Positions 45,246 through 55,278 are shown, counted from the first letter of the stretch. The stretch is DNA of 64,000 bases from Cytobacillus massiliigabonensis (GCF_900199725.1 NZ_LT904902.1:1045401-1109400), one strand, 5' to 3'. Notes: generated by a model from the sequence alone, not told the origin. A program made the numbers and translations.

Positions 45246-46127
45246 TCATTCTTCAAAAGATAAATTGACGGGCTCATCTAAAAGATCAGAAGAAAAATCA
45301 ATGTTCGTTGTCGGAGTTTGTTTATCCACTTCCTCAAATTTAAGCTCATCTATCCACACTTGCCCATTTCCTGATAGCAAAACTCCAAATGCGATGACTG
45401 CACTATTTTCTGGCACATCTAAAACGATATGATAATGATTCCACTCATGATTCCCCATAATTGGGCGGTCACTCATATTATCAAATTGCAGCACATCCCC
45501 AAGGGAATCATCAATACGCATCCAAAATCCACAGAATCCATCAACATCTTGCGTCTTTATAAATCCAGAGAGCTTTAATCTTTTGCCAAGATACTTCTCA
45601 GCTTTAAATTCCTGCATCATTGTTGCGAATTCACCTTGCCCATGAACGGTAACAGATTTTAAAAAGCCAGATGCCTTTCCTTTATGAAAGGTTTCCCTAT
45701 CAATTCCCATCTGATAGTTAAATGGATGACTTCCGCTTAATTTCCACCCTTTTAATAACTGCTCATTTTTCAAACTAATTTCCTCCCTTTGTAAAGTCAA
45801 TTTACTCATCATTTTACGATAATGTCCTGGCGGCAAATGATAAAACTTCTTAAACGAACGAGTAAATGATTCTTGCGTTTCAAAGCGATAATAGAGAGCA
45901 ATATCGATGATCTTTTCATCCGTATATAGCAGCATGTTGGCTGAGTTCGCAATTCTTCTATAGCGAATATATTCAGATGCAGTCACACCAACCTCCTTTT
46001 GAAAAATACGATGATAATGATACTTTGAAAAGCCTGCAAACTGAGCAACACATTCTAAAGATAACTCTTCATGCAAGTTCATCTCTATATACTCAATTGA
46101 TTTTTGGATGATGGGACTGTAGCTCAT
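45246..46127 (-). CDS. AraC-family regulator with a C-terminal beta-sandwich domain
   Basis: 293 residues from the ATG at 46127, 8 nt after GGAGG. The HTH is N-terminal (about 5-105: LSLECVAQFAGFSKYHYHRI and IIDIALYYRFETQESFTRSF). The C-terminal half (about 145-285) reads GFLKSVTVHGQGEFATMMQE, LSGFIKTQDVDGFCGFWMRI and GQVWIDELKFEEVD, which fits a carbohydrate-binding-like jelly roll. The sensor therefore probably binds a sugar or envelope ligand in the cytosol; this is inference. Confidence 0.82.
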   Translation of the reverse strand: MSYSPIIQKSIEYIEMNLHEELSLECVAQFAGFSKYHYHRIFQKEVGVTASEYIRYRRIANSANMLLYTDEKIIDIALYYRFETQESFTRSFKKFYHLPPGHYRKMMSKLTLQREEISLKNEQLLKGWKLSGSHPFNYQMGIDRETFHKGKASGFLKSVTVHGQGEFATMMQEFKAEKYLGKRLKLSGFIKTQDVDGFCGFWMRIDDSLGDVLQFDNMSDRPIMGNHEWNHYHIVLDVPENSAVIAFGVLLSGNGQVWIDELKFEEVDKQTPTTNIDFSSDLLDEPVNLSFEE

Positions 46128-46381
46128 TCCATGCACCTCCTCACTAATAAGATAACAAAAGAAAACATGTTTTTTTTGACTTATCTTGCTTTATTTAAAG
46201 AATCCCTCCAATTTATTGCAAAAGAAAAGAGAGAGTTTCCTCTCCCTGTAATCAACATCGCCTATATTTTTGCCCAAACACTTGATATACAAATCCTAAC
46301 ATTATATAGTTATTATGGTTGAAATAGTAATATTTCACTATTACAATTATCCTATTATTACTATATGGAGGAATTATAACT

Positions 46382-47371
46382 TTGAGCATCATTTACATTA
46401 TTATCATTTTAACTACTTTGTACTTAGCATCAAAAAAGAACAGGAATCCAATATTTTGGCTGATTGGATCTATTCTGTTGCCGCCAGCAGCAATAATTGC
46501 TATTTTGATAGTAAAACCACTGCCAAAAATTGCAAATAACGACTTATCTGCCAACTCTGTAATAAATCAAGATACGACAAACAAATTTGATAAATATACG
46601 ATTAATAGTAAATGGTTTAAACAATACAAGTCACCATTGTCTGTGATTGTGCTAACTGGAATATTTGCACTTACAGGTTATGTCTATGAATATTTTTATT
46701 TATCATTCCTTAGTCATTTTGATAACAATAACATTGATAAAGTTGTTAAGCTTCTATTGATAAATCAACTACGAGGAGACACCTTAACTTTAGAAAGTAT
46801 AACTGCTGTTGCAAATTCATTGCATTATAACTCGACTTCTTTGGGCAATGCTTTAGAAGAAATATTTATGAAAAATTCTTTTAAGAATGCACTACTCTTT
46901 GGTTTTATAGGCTTAATTTTGTCTTTATTAATAATATCTAAGGATATTGCAAAGAAAATCAGTGAATCCCGTCAAACAAACTTCTCCAAATTTTTAAAAT
47001 TTATTTCCGATCGAAGAAAAGGTATTGTTCTATCATTAGTTTCTATCTGGCTTACAGGATATTTGTTTGGAATGGGCGGCTATTATTTTAAACAGTTTTA
47101 TGTAAATCTAGATAAAGCAGAATACTACCATGAATTATTTAAAGAACAATATGGGGAAGATCAATATCCAGAAATTAAACCGTATGTTTCATCATTTTTA
47201 GAAGGTGAGTATTATATCGTTGATGGGGCAACACTTTATGAAGCAGAGCTAACTAAAGACAAAACTAAAAAGTTTGGCTACATACTTGGGATTATTCTTG
47301 TTCTATATAGAAATCGATCACGCCTTGCAAGCATAATGAATAAAAATGAAAAGTTTAGTCGAGCCAGTTAA
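46382..47371 (+). CDS. Multi-pass membrane protein, unknown function
   Basis: 329 residues from a TTG at 46382 with GGAGGA upstream. Two N-terminal helices (2-16 and 24-45) flank KKNRNPIFWLIGSILLPPAA, then helices at about 80-105, 165-190 and 215-240. A long extracytoplasmic loop with YEYFYLSFLSHFDNNNIDKV lies between. No family recognised. Confidence 0.65.
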   Translation: MSIIYIIIILTTLYLASKKNRNPIFWLIGSILLPPAAIIAILIVKPLPKIANNDLSANSVINQDTTNKFDKYTINSKWFKQYKSPLSVIVLTGIFALTGYVYEYFYLSFLSHFDNNNIDKVVKLLLINQLRGDTLTLESITAVANSLHYNSTSLGNALEEIFMKNSFKNALLFGFIGLILSLLIISKDIAKKISESRQTNFSKFLKFISDRRKGIVLSLVSIWLTGYLFGMGGYYFKQFYVNLDKAEYYHELFKEQYGEDQYPEIKPYVSSFLEGEYYIVDGATLYEAELTKDKTKKFGYILGIILVLYRNRSRLASIMNKNEKFSRAS

Positions 47372-47529
47372 CGCAAATTCATATTAAATATATATAAGAT
47401 TGAACGATGCATTGAGTAACCAGAAAACTGAGTAACAATTTCTAAATGTACATCATGATGGACCTTAATTACAAGCAACTCAAACCGTTTTATTTCACAC
47501 CCTTCATGGATAGCAAGCTGCAATTAAAA

Positions 47530-47553
47530 ATGCCAATCGATATCGATTGGCAT
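47530..47553. repeat. Perfect 24-bp palindrome
   Basis: ATGCCAATCGAT followed by its exact reverse complement, with no loop, flanked by A-rich DNA. It lies between a plus-strand and a minus-strand gene and may be a terminator or a protein site. Confidence 0.6.
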
Positions 47554-47640
47554 TAAAGCTATATAATAATAGGCACTGATTAATATTCTATCTTATCTGG
47601 TTAGAGGAAGCTCTATTAACCTAACGTTTTTTCTATTCTA

Positions 47641-48072
47641 TTATTTAGGATTAATCACAATTTCCACTCGACGATTTTTTGCTTTCCCTTCCTCTGAATC
47701 ATTTGAAGCAATCGGCATGGATTCACCATATCCTGATGTACTCATCTTAATCAAGTCAATTTTCCCGCTTTGCCGTAAATAGGCTTCCACTGATTTTGCC
47801 CTTTTTTCTGATAGCATCAGATTATACTGTTCATCAGCTGTACTATCGGTATGCCCATTAATTTGAATAACGGTGTCAGCTTCCAATTTTGCTAAAGCTT
47901 GAATTAATTCATTCAATGTTTTTTGTGCATCAGGCTTCAAATCACTTTGATCATGATTAAATAAAATATCATCTGGCAATTGAATTTTTGTTTCTTCCCC
48001 ATCTGTAGTAACCTTAGTTTTTTCCGGAGCTTTAACGGTTGGCGGTTTCGGATATAGGACAGCTTCAATCAT
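47641..48072 (-). CDS. OmpA-like peptidoglycan-binding domain protein
   Basis: 143 residues; AAGGAGAG precedes the ATG. The OmpA C-terminal core is clear: LPDDILFNHDQSDLKPDAQK, IQINGHTDSTADEQYN, LMLSEKRAKSVEAYLRQSG and a final SNDSEEGKAKNRRVEIVI with the diaminopimelate-binding Asp and Arg. There is no signal peptide, which is odd for a wall-binding domain. It starts 28 nt after a lipoprotein gene and may once have been part of it, or may be exported another way. Confidence 0.82.
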   Translation of the reverse strand: MIEAVLYPKPPTVKAPEKTKVTTDGEETKIQLPDDILFNHDQSDLKPDAQKTLNELIQALAKLEADTVIQINGHTDSTADEQYNLMLSEKRAKSVEAYLRQSGKIDLIKMSTSGYGESMPIASNDSEEGKAKNRRVEIVINPK

Positions 48073-48099
48073 TTTCCCGCTCTCCTTATTAGGAATAAC

Positions 48100-49053
48100 C
48101 TACTCACCCGTCATTTTTTCGAAATGTTCCCCGTAAATTTGCTTCATTTTTGTTTTTAATATATGCCCGCTGCTCGGTTCTGAAGTAATAGTAATATAGC
48201 CATTTTCTGTGATAGTATCATATGGAATCTGCAATGAAAAAGTACCGTCACTAACGACATATGTACTTGAATTTAACCAATTTTGCGGAAGTGTCGCATC
48301 TTCGGATGAATAGTAGGAAGCAGATAATGCAGTTCCCTCTAATAAGTTCGATTTCCCTTTTACATAGAAATAATAATGGTCATTCGTTAATTCAGCTTTG
48401 ACCCATACATTCGTGCTGCCATAATCATCCGGAACCTTCTCCCTTTTTGGTGTTTCTATCGGATATACGGTTTCTTTTCCGCTAGGCAATACAAGGATGG
48501 GAGCATATATTTTTTGAAATTCTTCATCAATGATTTCATCTTTGTAGACAAAAGGTCCCTTTAAGTTCTCCCCGTGCTCACCATAAACTGCCTCAATCTC
48601 ATCAGTCTGATCTGATCCTACAAGACTAACTGTAATCGTTACTAAAGTATACCCATAGCCTTTTAAATCGGTTGGTATTTCATATGTAAAATTCCCATCC
48701 TTATCGACAACGACTGACTTTTCACATAGAAGGCAAATCGGATTCCGTATTGAAAATGGCCGATCCAGCCAATCAATTTGTACTTTTGCACCTTCCATTA
48801 AATTACTTTTACCATTGACTACAATCTTCCCATTTTTGTTTTCTACATTGCCGCTTAACTTGATGTTCGTCGGATCAGCATCATCTTCTTTATTTTCTGC
48901 TACAGCTTCTTTTTCTGCAGCTTGGTTTGTATTCTCAACAGCAATATGACTGCTTTTTTCCTCTTTTGCCTGTTCTTCCTTATTACTCTCACATCCAATT
49001 AAGAAAATGAATGTCACTAAAATAAGTGTAAACCAACTCGTTTTTCTCCCCAT
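48100..49053 (-). CDS. Lipoprotein with two related beta domains
   Basis: 317 residues. Signal MGRKTSWFTLILVTFIFLIG-C has a lipobox Cys near 21; an acidic linker follows. Two similar domains occur: about 65-165 (VNGKSNLMEGAKVQIDWLDR, FTYEIP, AVYGEHGENLKGPFV) and about 215-315 (VKGKSNLLEGTALSASYYSS, FSLQIP, QIYGEHFEKMTG). Each ends in a YGEH(G/F)E motif, so this is an internal duplication. It lies upstream of the OmpA-like gene, probably in one operon, and may form an envelope complex with it. Confidence 0.75.
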   Translation of the reverse strand: MGRKTSWFTLILVTFIFLIGCESNKEEQAKEEKSSHIAVENTNQAAEKEAVAENKEDDADPTNIKLSGNVENKNGKIVVNGKSNLMEGAKVQIDWLDRPFSIRNPICLLCEKSVVVDKDGNFTYEIPTDLKGYGYTLVTITVSLVGSDQTDEIEAVYGEHGENLKGPFVYKDEIIDEEFQKIYAPILVLPSGKETVYPIETPKREKVPDDYGSTNVWVKAELTNDHYYFYVKGKSNLLEGTALSASYYSSEDATLPQNWLNSSTYVVSDGTFSLQIPYDTITENGYITITSEPSSGHILKTKMKQIYGEHFEKMTGE

Positions 49054-49230
49054 GTTCTCCTCCTAAATTACCAATTCTTTCTATAATTTAAACGATTTTT
49101 AACTAACAGGGAATAAGCGTTTAGTTCTAGGAGAAATGTCACGCATATGGAGATTAGCTTGTGGGAAACCTGATTCATCTATTGCAGAAACGCACCATTT
49201 ATTTTAACTACATTTACTAGCAAACCTTCT

Positions 49231-49716
49231 TTAAGTATGGGTAAGATAAAAACTGAAAATTTGATAGGCATATACCAAAGAACTGATAAACAGAATCGAA
49301 CGTAAAACCATCTGAGTATAATTACTATTGTTCTTTTTGTATTTATAAAGCAGCCAGTACCAAATAAACAGAAGTAGGATAGGTGTTCCAAGAAACATCC
49401 ATGGGGGAGCAGGTTCCATCGGTGTGGGTAGCATACTTGTTAGAAATAAACTATACACTGTAAAAATCCCAGAAAGGAATAAACTAAAAAATGCCCAATT
49501 TTTAGCTGGACGAATCAACTTTATCTTTTTTGGATTTATACTAAAAATACGCCATGTGTAATCACTGAGCCATAACACACTGAACACAAAAGGAATAAAT
49601 AATATAAATACATTAATCTTTCCCATAAACCCTGCACCAAGGATCAAGAAAAAGGATAAGAAAGAGAGGAGAATAAGGGCCATGAAATAACCTAAATGAA
49701 CAAACACTATCTTCAC
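49231..49716 (-). CDS. Five-helix membrane protein
   Basis: 161 residues from a GTG at 49716, 8 nt after GGAAGG. Helices: about 4-24, 33-50, 73-92, 106-123 and 135-155, with LLFIWYWLLYKYKKNNSNYT before the last. No family recognised. Stands alone. Confidence 0.6.
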   Translation of the reverse strand: MKIVFVHLGYFMALILLSFLSFFLILGAGFMGKINVFILFIPFVFSVLWLSDYTWRIFSINPKKIKLIRPAKNWAFFSLFLSGIFTVYSLFLTSMLPTPMEPAPPWMFLGTPILLLFIWYWLLYKYKKNNSNYTQMVLRSILFISSLVYAYQIFSFYLTHT

Positions 49717-49777
49717 AGTAATCACCTTCCTTTTAGGTTCCAGGTAAGCTTCTTAGTAAATAGTTCAAATTGAACGA

Positions 49778-49815
49778 AAAGAGAGGCAAGATTCTGCTAA
49801 CCTGCCTCTTTACTT
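49778..49815 (-). terminator. Hairpin upstream of the five-helix membrane gene
   Basis: AGAGGCA and TGCCTCT pair around a 20-nt loop, with CTTTTC following on the minus strand. It lies past the GDPD genes and may back up the stronger hairpin at 50048. The interval 49816-50040 holds no gene. Confidence 0.5.
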
Positions 49816-50047
49816 GAAAAGGACTAATACCTCATTTCTTGTTATTTGCCCTAAATATACTTTTTTAGCTATTTCATAAGCACCTTTATTCATCTCCATT
49901 GTAATCTTCAAAGCTGCCACCCCGTCTGAATTTTTATAGCTAAAACATAACACAATTTTTATCATTCATGCTTATGATATTCATGTCTCAATGGTGACTT
50001 ATGGGATGACGAAGTTTTTTACTTAATTTTAGACTGCAAGAAAATAA

Positions 50048-50075
50048 GCTTGGGGAACTCCCCAAGCATTTTTAT
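50048..50075 (-). terminator. Terminator after the ugp-GDPD operon
   Basis: Perfect 8-bp stem GCTTGGGG/CCCCAAGC (50048-50067) with T-rich flanks on both strands, about 90 nt past the stop at 50159. Confidence 0.75.
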
Positions 50076-50158
50076 TGATAAGGGTATATAATCCTGAAAA
50101 AAGCGGGTATCAGAAGAAATTTATATTAACCCGGGGAGGTCTTACAAGAATTAAATAC

Positions 50159-51094
50159 TTATTTAAGCAGATCGACTAACTTGTCTGGAGAGTTTGTAAA
50201 TTCCCCGTCAACACCAAGCGAAAGAAGGCCAGCCATATCGTCCTGTGAATTGACAGTCCAAGGATGAACTACAAGCTTGTTCTTGTGAGCAGCTTCCATA
50301 AATTTGGGTACCACGAGTTCCTTACTAGGACCTACACCATAAGCATAATAAGAGATTCGATTGAATTCATGGTATACATCTTTACCTTTCAGCATACTTG
50401 CTGTGTAGAGTTGAATGAGCTTTAAATTTGGAACCAGAGATTTCAGCTTACGAAGGCTATCCTCGCTGAATGATTCAATAATTAGATTCTTATCATCTAT
50501 GACATTATTTCTTTTCAGTATATTTATCAATTTCTCTTCCATTCGAGGATAGATATTTGATGCTTTTGTTTCTATATAAAGGCTTAATTCCCCATTTCCC
50601 TGATGTTTTACCCATTTAATAGCTTCATCTAATGTTGGTACATGTTGACCAATGTATTCTTTTTGAGCCAAGTTCGGATAAGTCTTATTGAACCATGACT
50701 CAGCATCTAATTGACGGATCTCTTCTAATGTAAAATCTTTTACACGCCATGGTGCTCGATCTGGAAAAATTTGCTCTGCATTTGTGGTTCTAGCAAGTGT
50801 TTCATCATGCATAGTGATCAATTGACCATCCTTTGTCATTTGTAAGTCGATTTCTACATAATCTGCTTTCATCTTAATGGCCTGTTTATATGCTAGTAAT
50901 GTATGTTCCGGTGCATATGCAGATGCTTCACGATGGGCAATTACTGAGACACGGGGGGTTATCGGGTGTAAGGAAGATTTTTTATTATTCTCAGCAATGA
51001 TTTGTCTTGATGCCAGTTCATTAAAAGCCCAAGGAACCACTATGGTTACCAAAAGAGAGAGGCAAGCAAGAGCAGCTATAAAACGGTTCTTCAT
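50159..51094 (-). CDS. Secreted glycerophosphodiester phosphodiesterase
   Basis: 311 residues from the ATG at 51094, whose N-terminus is a signal or anchor (MKNRFIAALACLSLLVTIVV). The GDPD motifs are SVIAHREASAYAPEHT near 50 (HR...PE.T), VEIDLQMTKDGQLITMHDET (EID and HDE, the metal and catalytic residues) and VVHPWTVNS near the end. It splits glycerophosphodiesters, possibly released from teichoic acid or lipids, to glycerol 3-phosphate outside the cell. It would feed the Ugp transporter encoded upstream. Confidence 0.92.
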   Translation of the reverse strand: MKNRFIAALACLSLLVTIVVPWAFNELASRQIIAENNKKSSLHPITPRVSVIAHREASAYAPEHTLLAYKQAIKMKADYVEIDLQMTKDGQLITMHDETLARTTNAEQIFPDRAPWRVKDFTLEEIRQLDAESWFNKTYPNLAQKEYIGQHVPTLDEAIKWVKHQGNGELSLYIETKASNIYPRMEEKLINILKRNNVIDDKNLIIESFSEDSLRKLKSLVPNLKLIQLYTASMLKGKDVYHEFNRISYYAYGVGPSKELVVPKFMEAAHKNKLVVHPWTVNSQDDMAGLLSLGVDGEFTNSPDKLVDLLK

Positions 51095-51202
51095 TATGAT
51101 AAACATCCTTAATGTTTTTAAATATTTTAACAATATTTGGTGGAAGTGTGTTCAAAAAAATCTCTTAATTAACGCTAACATACACCTATCTTTTTTAACG
51201 CT

Positions 51203-51973
51203 TTAAACCATTGCCTCCCGCTTATTTCTAAGGGGGATCACTCTTTCAGGAAAATCTGTAATAATCGCATTGACCTGTAATTCTAACAGTTGGAGGATTT
51301 GAGCTGGTTCATTAACTGTCCAAACTCGAACATTTTCATATAGCCCTATTAAATTCATCGGCTTGTAGATTACGTTAGTTCTTGGCAAAACGATATTCTT
51401 ATTAAGATGTAAAGCATCGAGATCAAGTGTTTCAATATAATCACCTGGAAGGGAGATTTCCTCATTTAATAACCAGGAAATGTGTGCATCTGGGATCACC
51501 TTTTTCATTCGCAATAAAGACGGCAAATGGAAAGAGGAGTAAACCACTTTTCTACCGTTTCCATATTTTTCAACAATTGATTGGACTTTCTCTTCAATCC
51601 CTTTATAAGCTACTGCATACGTTTTTAACTCAATATTGAGTTCTATCTGATAGGGTGCGATTAATTCCAGAACTTCCTGCAGCGTCGGCACTTTTTCCAT
51701 ATCCCAAGATTCATCATATTCAGGGAAATGAGTAAAGGAACTTCCGGCACTAACCTGCCTAATTTCTTCTAATGTCATTTGTTTTATCCAGCCGGTTCCA
51801 TTTGTGGTACGGTCAAGTGTTTCATCATGAATCACGACAACTTCACCATCTTTTGTCAGGTGGACATCTATTTCAAGACCGTCAACACCTTGATCGATGG
51901 CTTTTTTGAAACTTAACAATGTATTTTCAGGATAGCTGCCTTTGGCACCCCGATGCCCATAAATTTTGGTCAT
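51203..51973 (-). CDS. Cytosolic glycerophosphodiester phosphodiesterase (UgpQ-like)
   Basis: 256 residues, no signal peptide. KIYGHRGAKGSYPENTLLSF, LEIDVHLTKDGEVVVIHDET and VRVWTVNEPAQ are the classic GDPD motifs with all catalytic residues. It would hydrolyse diesters imported by the Ugp transporter to glycerol 3-phosphate. It follows ugpB by 150 nt, with a terminator between that must be leaky or bypassed. The ribosome site is AAGGGTG. Confidence 0.92.
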   Translation of the reverse strand: MTKIYGHRGAKGSYPENTLLSFKKAIDQGVDGLEIDVHLTKDGEVVVIHDETLDRTTNGTGWIKQMTLEEIRQVSAGSSFTHFPEYDESWDMEKVPTLQEVLELIAPYQIELNIELKTYAVAYKGIEEKVQSIVEKYGNGRKVVYSSFHLPSLLRMKKVIPDAHISWLLNEEISLPGDYIETLDLDALHLNKNIVLPRTNVIYKPMNLIGLYENVRVWTVNEPAQILQLLELQVNAIITDFPERVIPLRNKREAMV

Positions 51974-51994
51974 TAAAATTCACCCTTCCTTCTT

Positions 51995-52028
51995 AGAAAA
52001 GCGCAAGCGCCTTGGTCATCCTTGCACT
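51995..52028. repeat. Fragment of a widespread Bacillaceae intergenic repeat
   Basis: AGAAAAGCGCAAGCGCCTTG followed by GTCATC matches the start of a repeat often seen between Bacillaceae genes. Only the first 30 or so nt are present. Confidence 0.45.
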
Positions 52029-52079
52029 AGACATTTCTCAAAGTCGAAAATTTATAATTTCTTATCGATTGCAAAAGGA

Positions 52080-52102
52080 GAAAAAAGTATGGAAGCCCAC
52101 AC
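52080..52102 (-). terminator. Hairpin between ugpB and the GDPD gene
   Basis: GTGTGG-GCTT-CCATAC forms a 6-bp stem with one wobble on the minus strand and TTTTTTC follows. It could lower expression of the phosphodiesterases relative to ugpB. Confidence 0.6.
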
Positions 52103-52122
52103 CTTTTTCTCTTTCATATAAT

Positions 52123-53475
52123 TTAATCTTCTCCTCTTGCTTTATTCGCCTGTTCAATGGCTTTATTAAATTGTTCGACGGCCGTTTTATAAGCTTTGTC
52201 TACTTCTCCGCCATTATAGACTGTTTCAAGAGCTGTTTCGATAATTTTACGTCCTTCAGGAAGCATGTCCATTAATGCCCCTTGAGTGGCATAGGATGAT
52301 TTTGTTGATTGTAATTGTTCTACCGTTACTTGTAATTGCGGTTTCTCAGTCCAAGCATCTTTCACTGCTTGTTCTTCATAAGCAGCTGGGTTGATAGCAA
52401 AGTAACCTGTACCAACATGCCATTTCGCTTGGACTTCAGGTGTTTGAAGATATTTCATGAATTCCCAGGCTGCCTGAGATTCTGCTTCTGGTTTGCCATC
52501 GATCATCCATAAGCTTGCGCCGCCAATGACAACGCCTTTGCGTTCTTTATCTTCAGGATGCGGAAGGAAAGCAATCCCTACTTCAAATGGAGCATTGTCG
52601 ATTACGTCTCTGGCACTTGCAGAAGATTGCAAGAACATCGCTACATCACCAGCTAAGAAACCAGCAACCATGTTGTCACCGTTTGTCCCATAGTTTGCGA
52701 ATGTTCCATCATCAACCATATTTTTTACCCAATTAAAAATTGATTTTCCTTCTTCTTCATTCCATCCGATTTCAGTTGGCGTATCAGTTCGCCCATTATC
52801 GTTGTTTAACAATAGTGCACCTTGGTTCGCAAGAAGCTGTTCCCATAGCCAGCCGTAAGCCTGTAAAGCAAAACCTTTCATATCCGGATTCGATTTTGTG
52901 ATAGCTTTAGCTGCTTCTTCTGCTTCTTTAAAAGTAGCCGGCGCTTTTTCCGGATCTAATCCAGCTGCTTCAAACGCATCTTTATTATAATACATAACAG
53001 GTGTAGAAGAGTTAAACGGCATCGAATAGAATGTACCATCTAGCGAATAGTATTTCGTGATGTTTTCTTCTAATCCGCTCATATCATAATTATCTTTATC
53101 AACAAATTCTTGGATTGGGATAATATTTCCGCTATTAATCATTGATTTTGTTCCAATTTCAAAGGTTTGAATCATGGTCGGTGCACTATCTGTCCCAGCG
53201 ACTGCATTAAATTTAGTCAAAGCCTCATCATAGGTCCCCTGAAATTGAGCATTTACCTGGATTTTTTCTTGAGATTGATTGAAATCCTCCACAATGCTGT
53301 TCAACGTTTCCTGACCGGCACCGCTCATCGCATGCCAGAATGTGACCACTTGTTTTTTACCGCTTTTTTCAGATGCTGTGTTTTCTGAGCTGTCTCCAGA
53401 AGTGCTATTTCCGCCAGAACATGCAGTTAACAGCAAGAGAATGCTTATTGTAAGAATCGATATGAGTTTCTTCAT
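52123..53475 (-). CDS. ugpB: UgpB-like sn-glycerol-3-phosphate/diester binding lipoprotein
   Basis: 450 residues from the ATG at 53475, 8 nt after AGGAG. Signal MKKLISILTISILLLLTAC has a lipobox Cys near 19, followed by a Ser-rich linker. The mature part matches extracellular solute-binding family 1: VTFWHAMSGAGQETLNSIVE, FLAGDVAMFLQSSA and AWEFMKYLQTPEVQAKWHVG. Its G3P-type specificity is inferred from FWHAMSG, the order of permease and ATPase genes and the two downstream phosphodiesterases. It captures substrate for UgpAEC. Confidence 0.92.
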   Translation of the reverse strand: MKKLISILTISILLLLTACSGGNSTSGDSSENTASEKSGKKQVVTFWHAMSGAGQETLNSIVEDFNQSQEKIQVNAQFQGTYDEALTKFNAVAGTDSAPTMIQTFEIGTKSMINSGNIIPIQEFVDKDNYDMSGLEENITKYYSLDGTFYSMPFNSSTPVMYYNKDAFEAAGLDPEKAPATFKEAEEAAKAITKSNPDMKGFALQAYGWLWEQLLANQGALLLNNDNGRTDTPTEIGWNEEEGKSIFNWVKNMVDDGTFANYGTNGDNMVAGFLAGDVAMFLQSSASARDVIDNAPFEVGIAFLPHPEDKERKGVVIGGASLWMIDGKPEAESQAAWEFMKYLQTPEVQAKWHVGTGYFAINPAAYEEQAVKDAWTEKPQLQVTVEQLQSTKSSYATQGALMDMLPEGRKIIETALETVYNGGEVDKAYKTAVEQFNKAIEQANKARGED

Positions 53476-53521
53476 TTTTTCTTCTCCTTTTTTAGTTGAA
53501 TGATTGGAAGAAAGATCACAG

Positions 53522-54337
53522 TTATTTAACTGCACCTTCAGTTAACCCTTTTTGCAATTTCTTTTGACCTAGGAAAAGCAAGATTAAGGTCGGGATGATA
53601 ACAATGACAGAACCTGCCATAATGACACCCCATTGGTTTAATTGCTCCTGGGTTTGCAATTGCTTCAAACCGATTTGAATGGTGCGCACGGTATCATTCG
53701 TGGAGGCCAAGAGCGGCCATAGATACATATTCCACGAAGTTAAGAAGCCATAAATACCGAGCGTTACTAAACTCGTTCTGGAAACAGGCAGAGCAACCGT
53801 TAAAAAGAATTTAAAGTCGCCCATTCCAGCAATCATGCTGGCTTCACGTAATTCTTTAGGGATTTGCTTGAAATTTTGCCGCAATAAGAAGGTTCCAAAC
53901 GTCGTTGCAAAAAAGGGCACAGTCAGTCCCGCATACGAATCGATCCAGCCTAGATCACGTATAATGTGAAAGTTTGGAATGACCGATGCTTCAAAAGGAA
54001 CCATCATCGTCGCGATAAAAAGATAAAATAGGAAATTCCTTCCTTTAAACTCCAAAAATACAAACGCATAGGCGGCCATTGCTGATAAAATTAGTTGTCC
54101 AATTGTGATGATAATCGAAACGATCAAACTGTTAAAAAGAAAACGAAGCAAAGGCAAGCGCTCAAAGCCGGCAATATAATTATCAAAGGTAAAGGCCGTC
54201 GGCAAGCTTCCGGTTAAAATATCCTGGTTTGTCATAAAACTCATAACTACGGCCATTATGGCCGGACCAGCAAGCAGAAGGGCCGAAATGACCAACAGCA
54301 CATAAAAGATGATCTTTTTTCCCGTTGACAGCATCAT
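53522..54337 (-). CDS. ugpE: UgpE, ABC permease
   Basis: 271 residues with six helices. The EAA loop is ELREASMIAGMGDFKFFLTV near 185, the contact with the ATPase. The start overlaps the ugpA stop (ATGA). It pairs with UgpA to form the membrane channel. Confidence 0.93.
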   Translation of the reverse strand: MMLSTGKKIIFYVLLVISALLLAGPAIMAVVMSFMTNQDILTGSLPTAFTFDNYIAGFERLPLLRFLFNSLIVSIIITIGQLILSAMAAYAFVFLEFKGRNFLFYLFIATMMVPFEASVIPNFHIIRDLGWIDSYAGLTVPFFATTFGTFLLRQNFKQIPKELREASMIAGMGDFKFFLTVALPVSRTSLVTLGIYGFLTSWNMYLWPLLASTNDTVRTIQIGLKQLQTQEQLNQWGVIMAGSVIVIIPTLILLFLGQKKLQKGLTEGAVK

Positions 54338-55278
54338 TGATAATGAACCTTCCTTTCGCCCAGTTTAAATTGCAGTGCAGTCATCAGTAAAATAAGAATG
54401 AATAACACAACTGCCTGGGCACTGGCTGATCCAAACTGATAGTTCACAAATGCTTCCCGATAAATCGAATAAACGATTAAATTTGTCCCATTTGCAGGAC
54501 CACCTTGGGTTAAAATATCAATCTGCCCAAAGGTTTGAAATGCATTAATAATCGATACGGTTGTCACAAAGAAAAAGGTTGGCGACAGCATCGGGATTGT
54601 AATTCTTCGAAGCTTGTAAAAATAACCTGTGCCTTCAATATCGGCACTTTCATAGAGAGAAGAATCAATCGATTGCAATCCCCCGAGCAAGATTAGAAAA
54701 GTAAAGCCGATATTCATCCAAATAGTCGTAACAGACACAGAAAAAAGTGCCCATTTCGGATCAGTCAGCCACTCAATCGCATCTAGTCCGAATGTTTCAA
54801 GGATTTTGTTCAGGAATCCCATTGTCGGATTAAATAAATACATCCAAAATACGGAAGCAGCCGCAACCGACACCCCCATGGTAGAAGAGAAAATGGTCCG
54901 AAAAAAGCCGATCCCCTTTAATTTTTCATTGGCAAGCACGGCTAAAGCTAAACTGATCACAACCGTTGGAGCTACCGTATAGAAAACAAATAAAAAGGTA
55001 TTCTTCACACTCTTCATAAAAATCGGATCGGTAAACAAAGCTTTATAGTTTTCCCAGCCTACAAAAACAGTCGTTGCCCCCTGCGCATTAGTCAGAAAAA
55101 AGCTCAAGTAAATGGTCTTAAACATCGGGTAGAACAAAAAGACACCAAATAAAAGAAGTGAAGGCAATAAGAACAGCATTCCTTTTAAGAAACTCTTCAA
55201 CCGGTTTTGCTTTTTTACTCGTTCTGCTTGAAAAATATAAGTTTCATTCGTTTCGAGTGTCGGGTAGGTCATACTCAT
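54334..55278 (-). CDS. ugpA: UgpA, ABC permease
   Basis: 314 residues with six helices and an extended N-terminus. The EAA loop is [20 protein letters not shown] near 215-235. ATGA overlaps with both neighbours (ugpC stop and ugpE start) show tight coupling. It is the first permease of the importer. Confidence 0.93.
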   Translation of the reverse strand: MSMTYPTLETNETYIFQAERVKKQNRLKSFLKGMLFLLPSLLLFGVFLFYPMFKTIYLSFFLTNAQGATTVFVGWENYKALFTDPIFMKSVKNTFLFVFYTVAPTVVISLALAVLANEKLKGIGFFRTIFSSTMGVSVAAASVFWMYLFNPTMGFLNKILETFGLDAIEWLTDPKWALFSVSVTTIWMNIGFTFLILLGGLQSIDSSLYESADIEGTGYFYKLRRITIPMLSPTFFFVTTVSIINAFQTFGQIDILTQGGPANGTNLIVYSIYREAFVNYQFGSASAQAVVLFILILLMTALQFKLGERKVHYQ

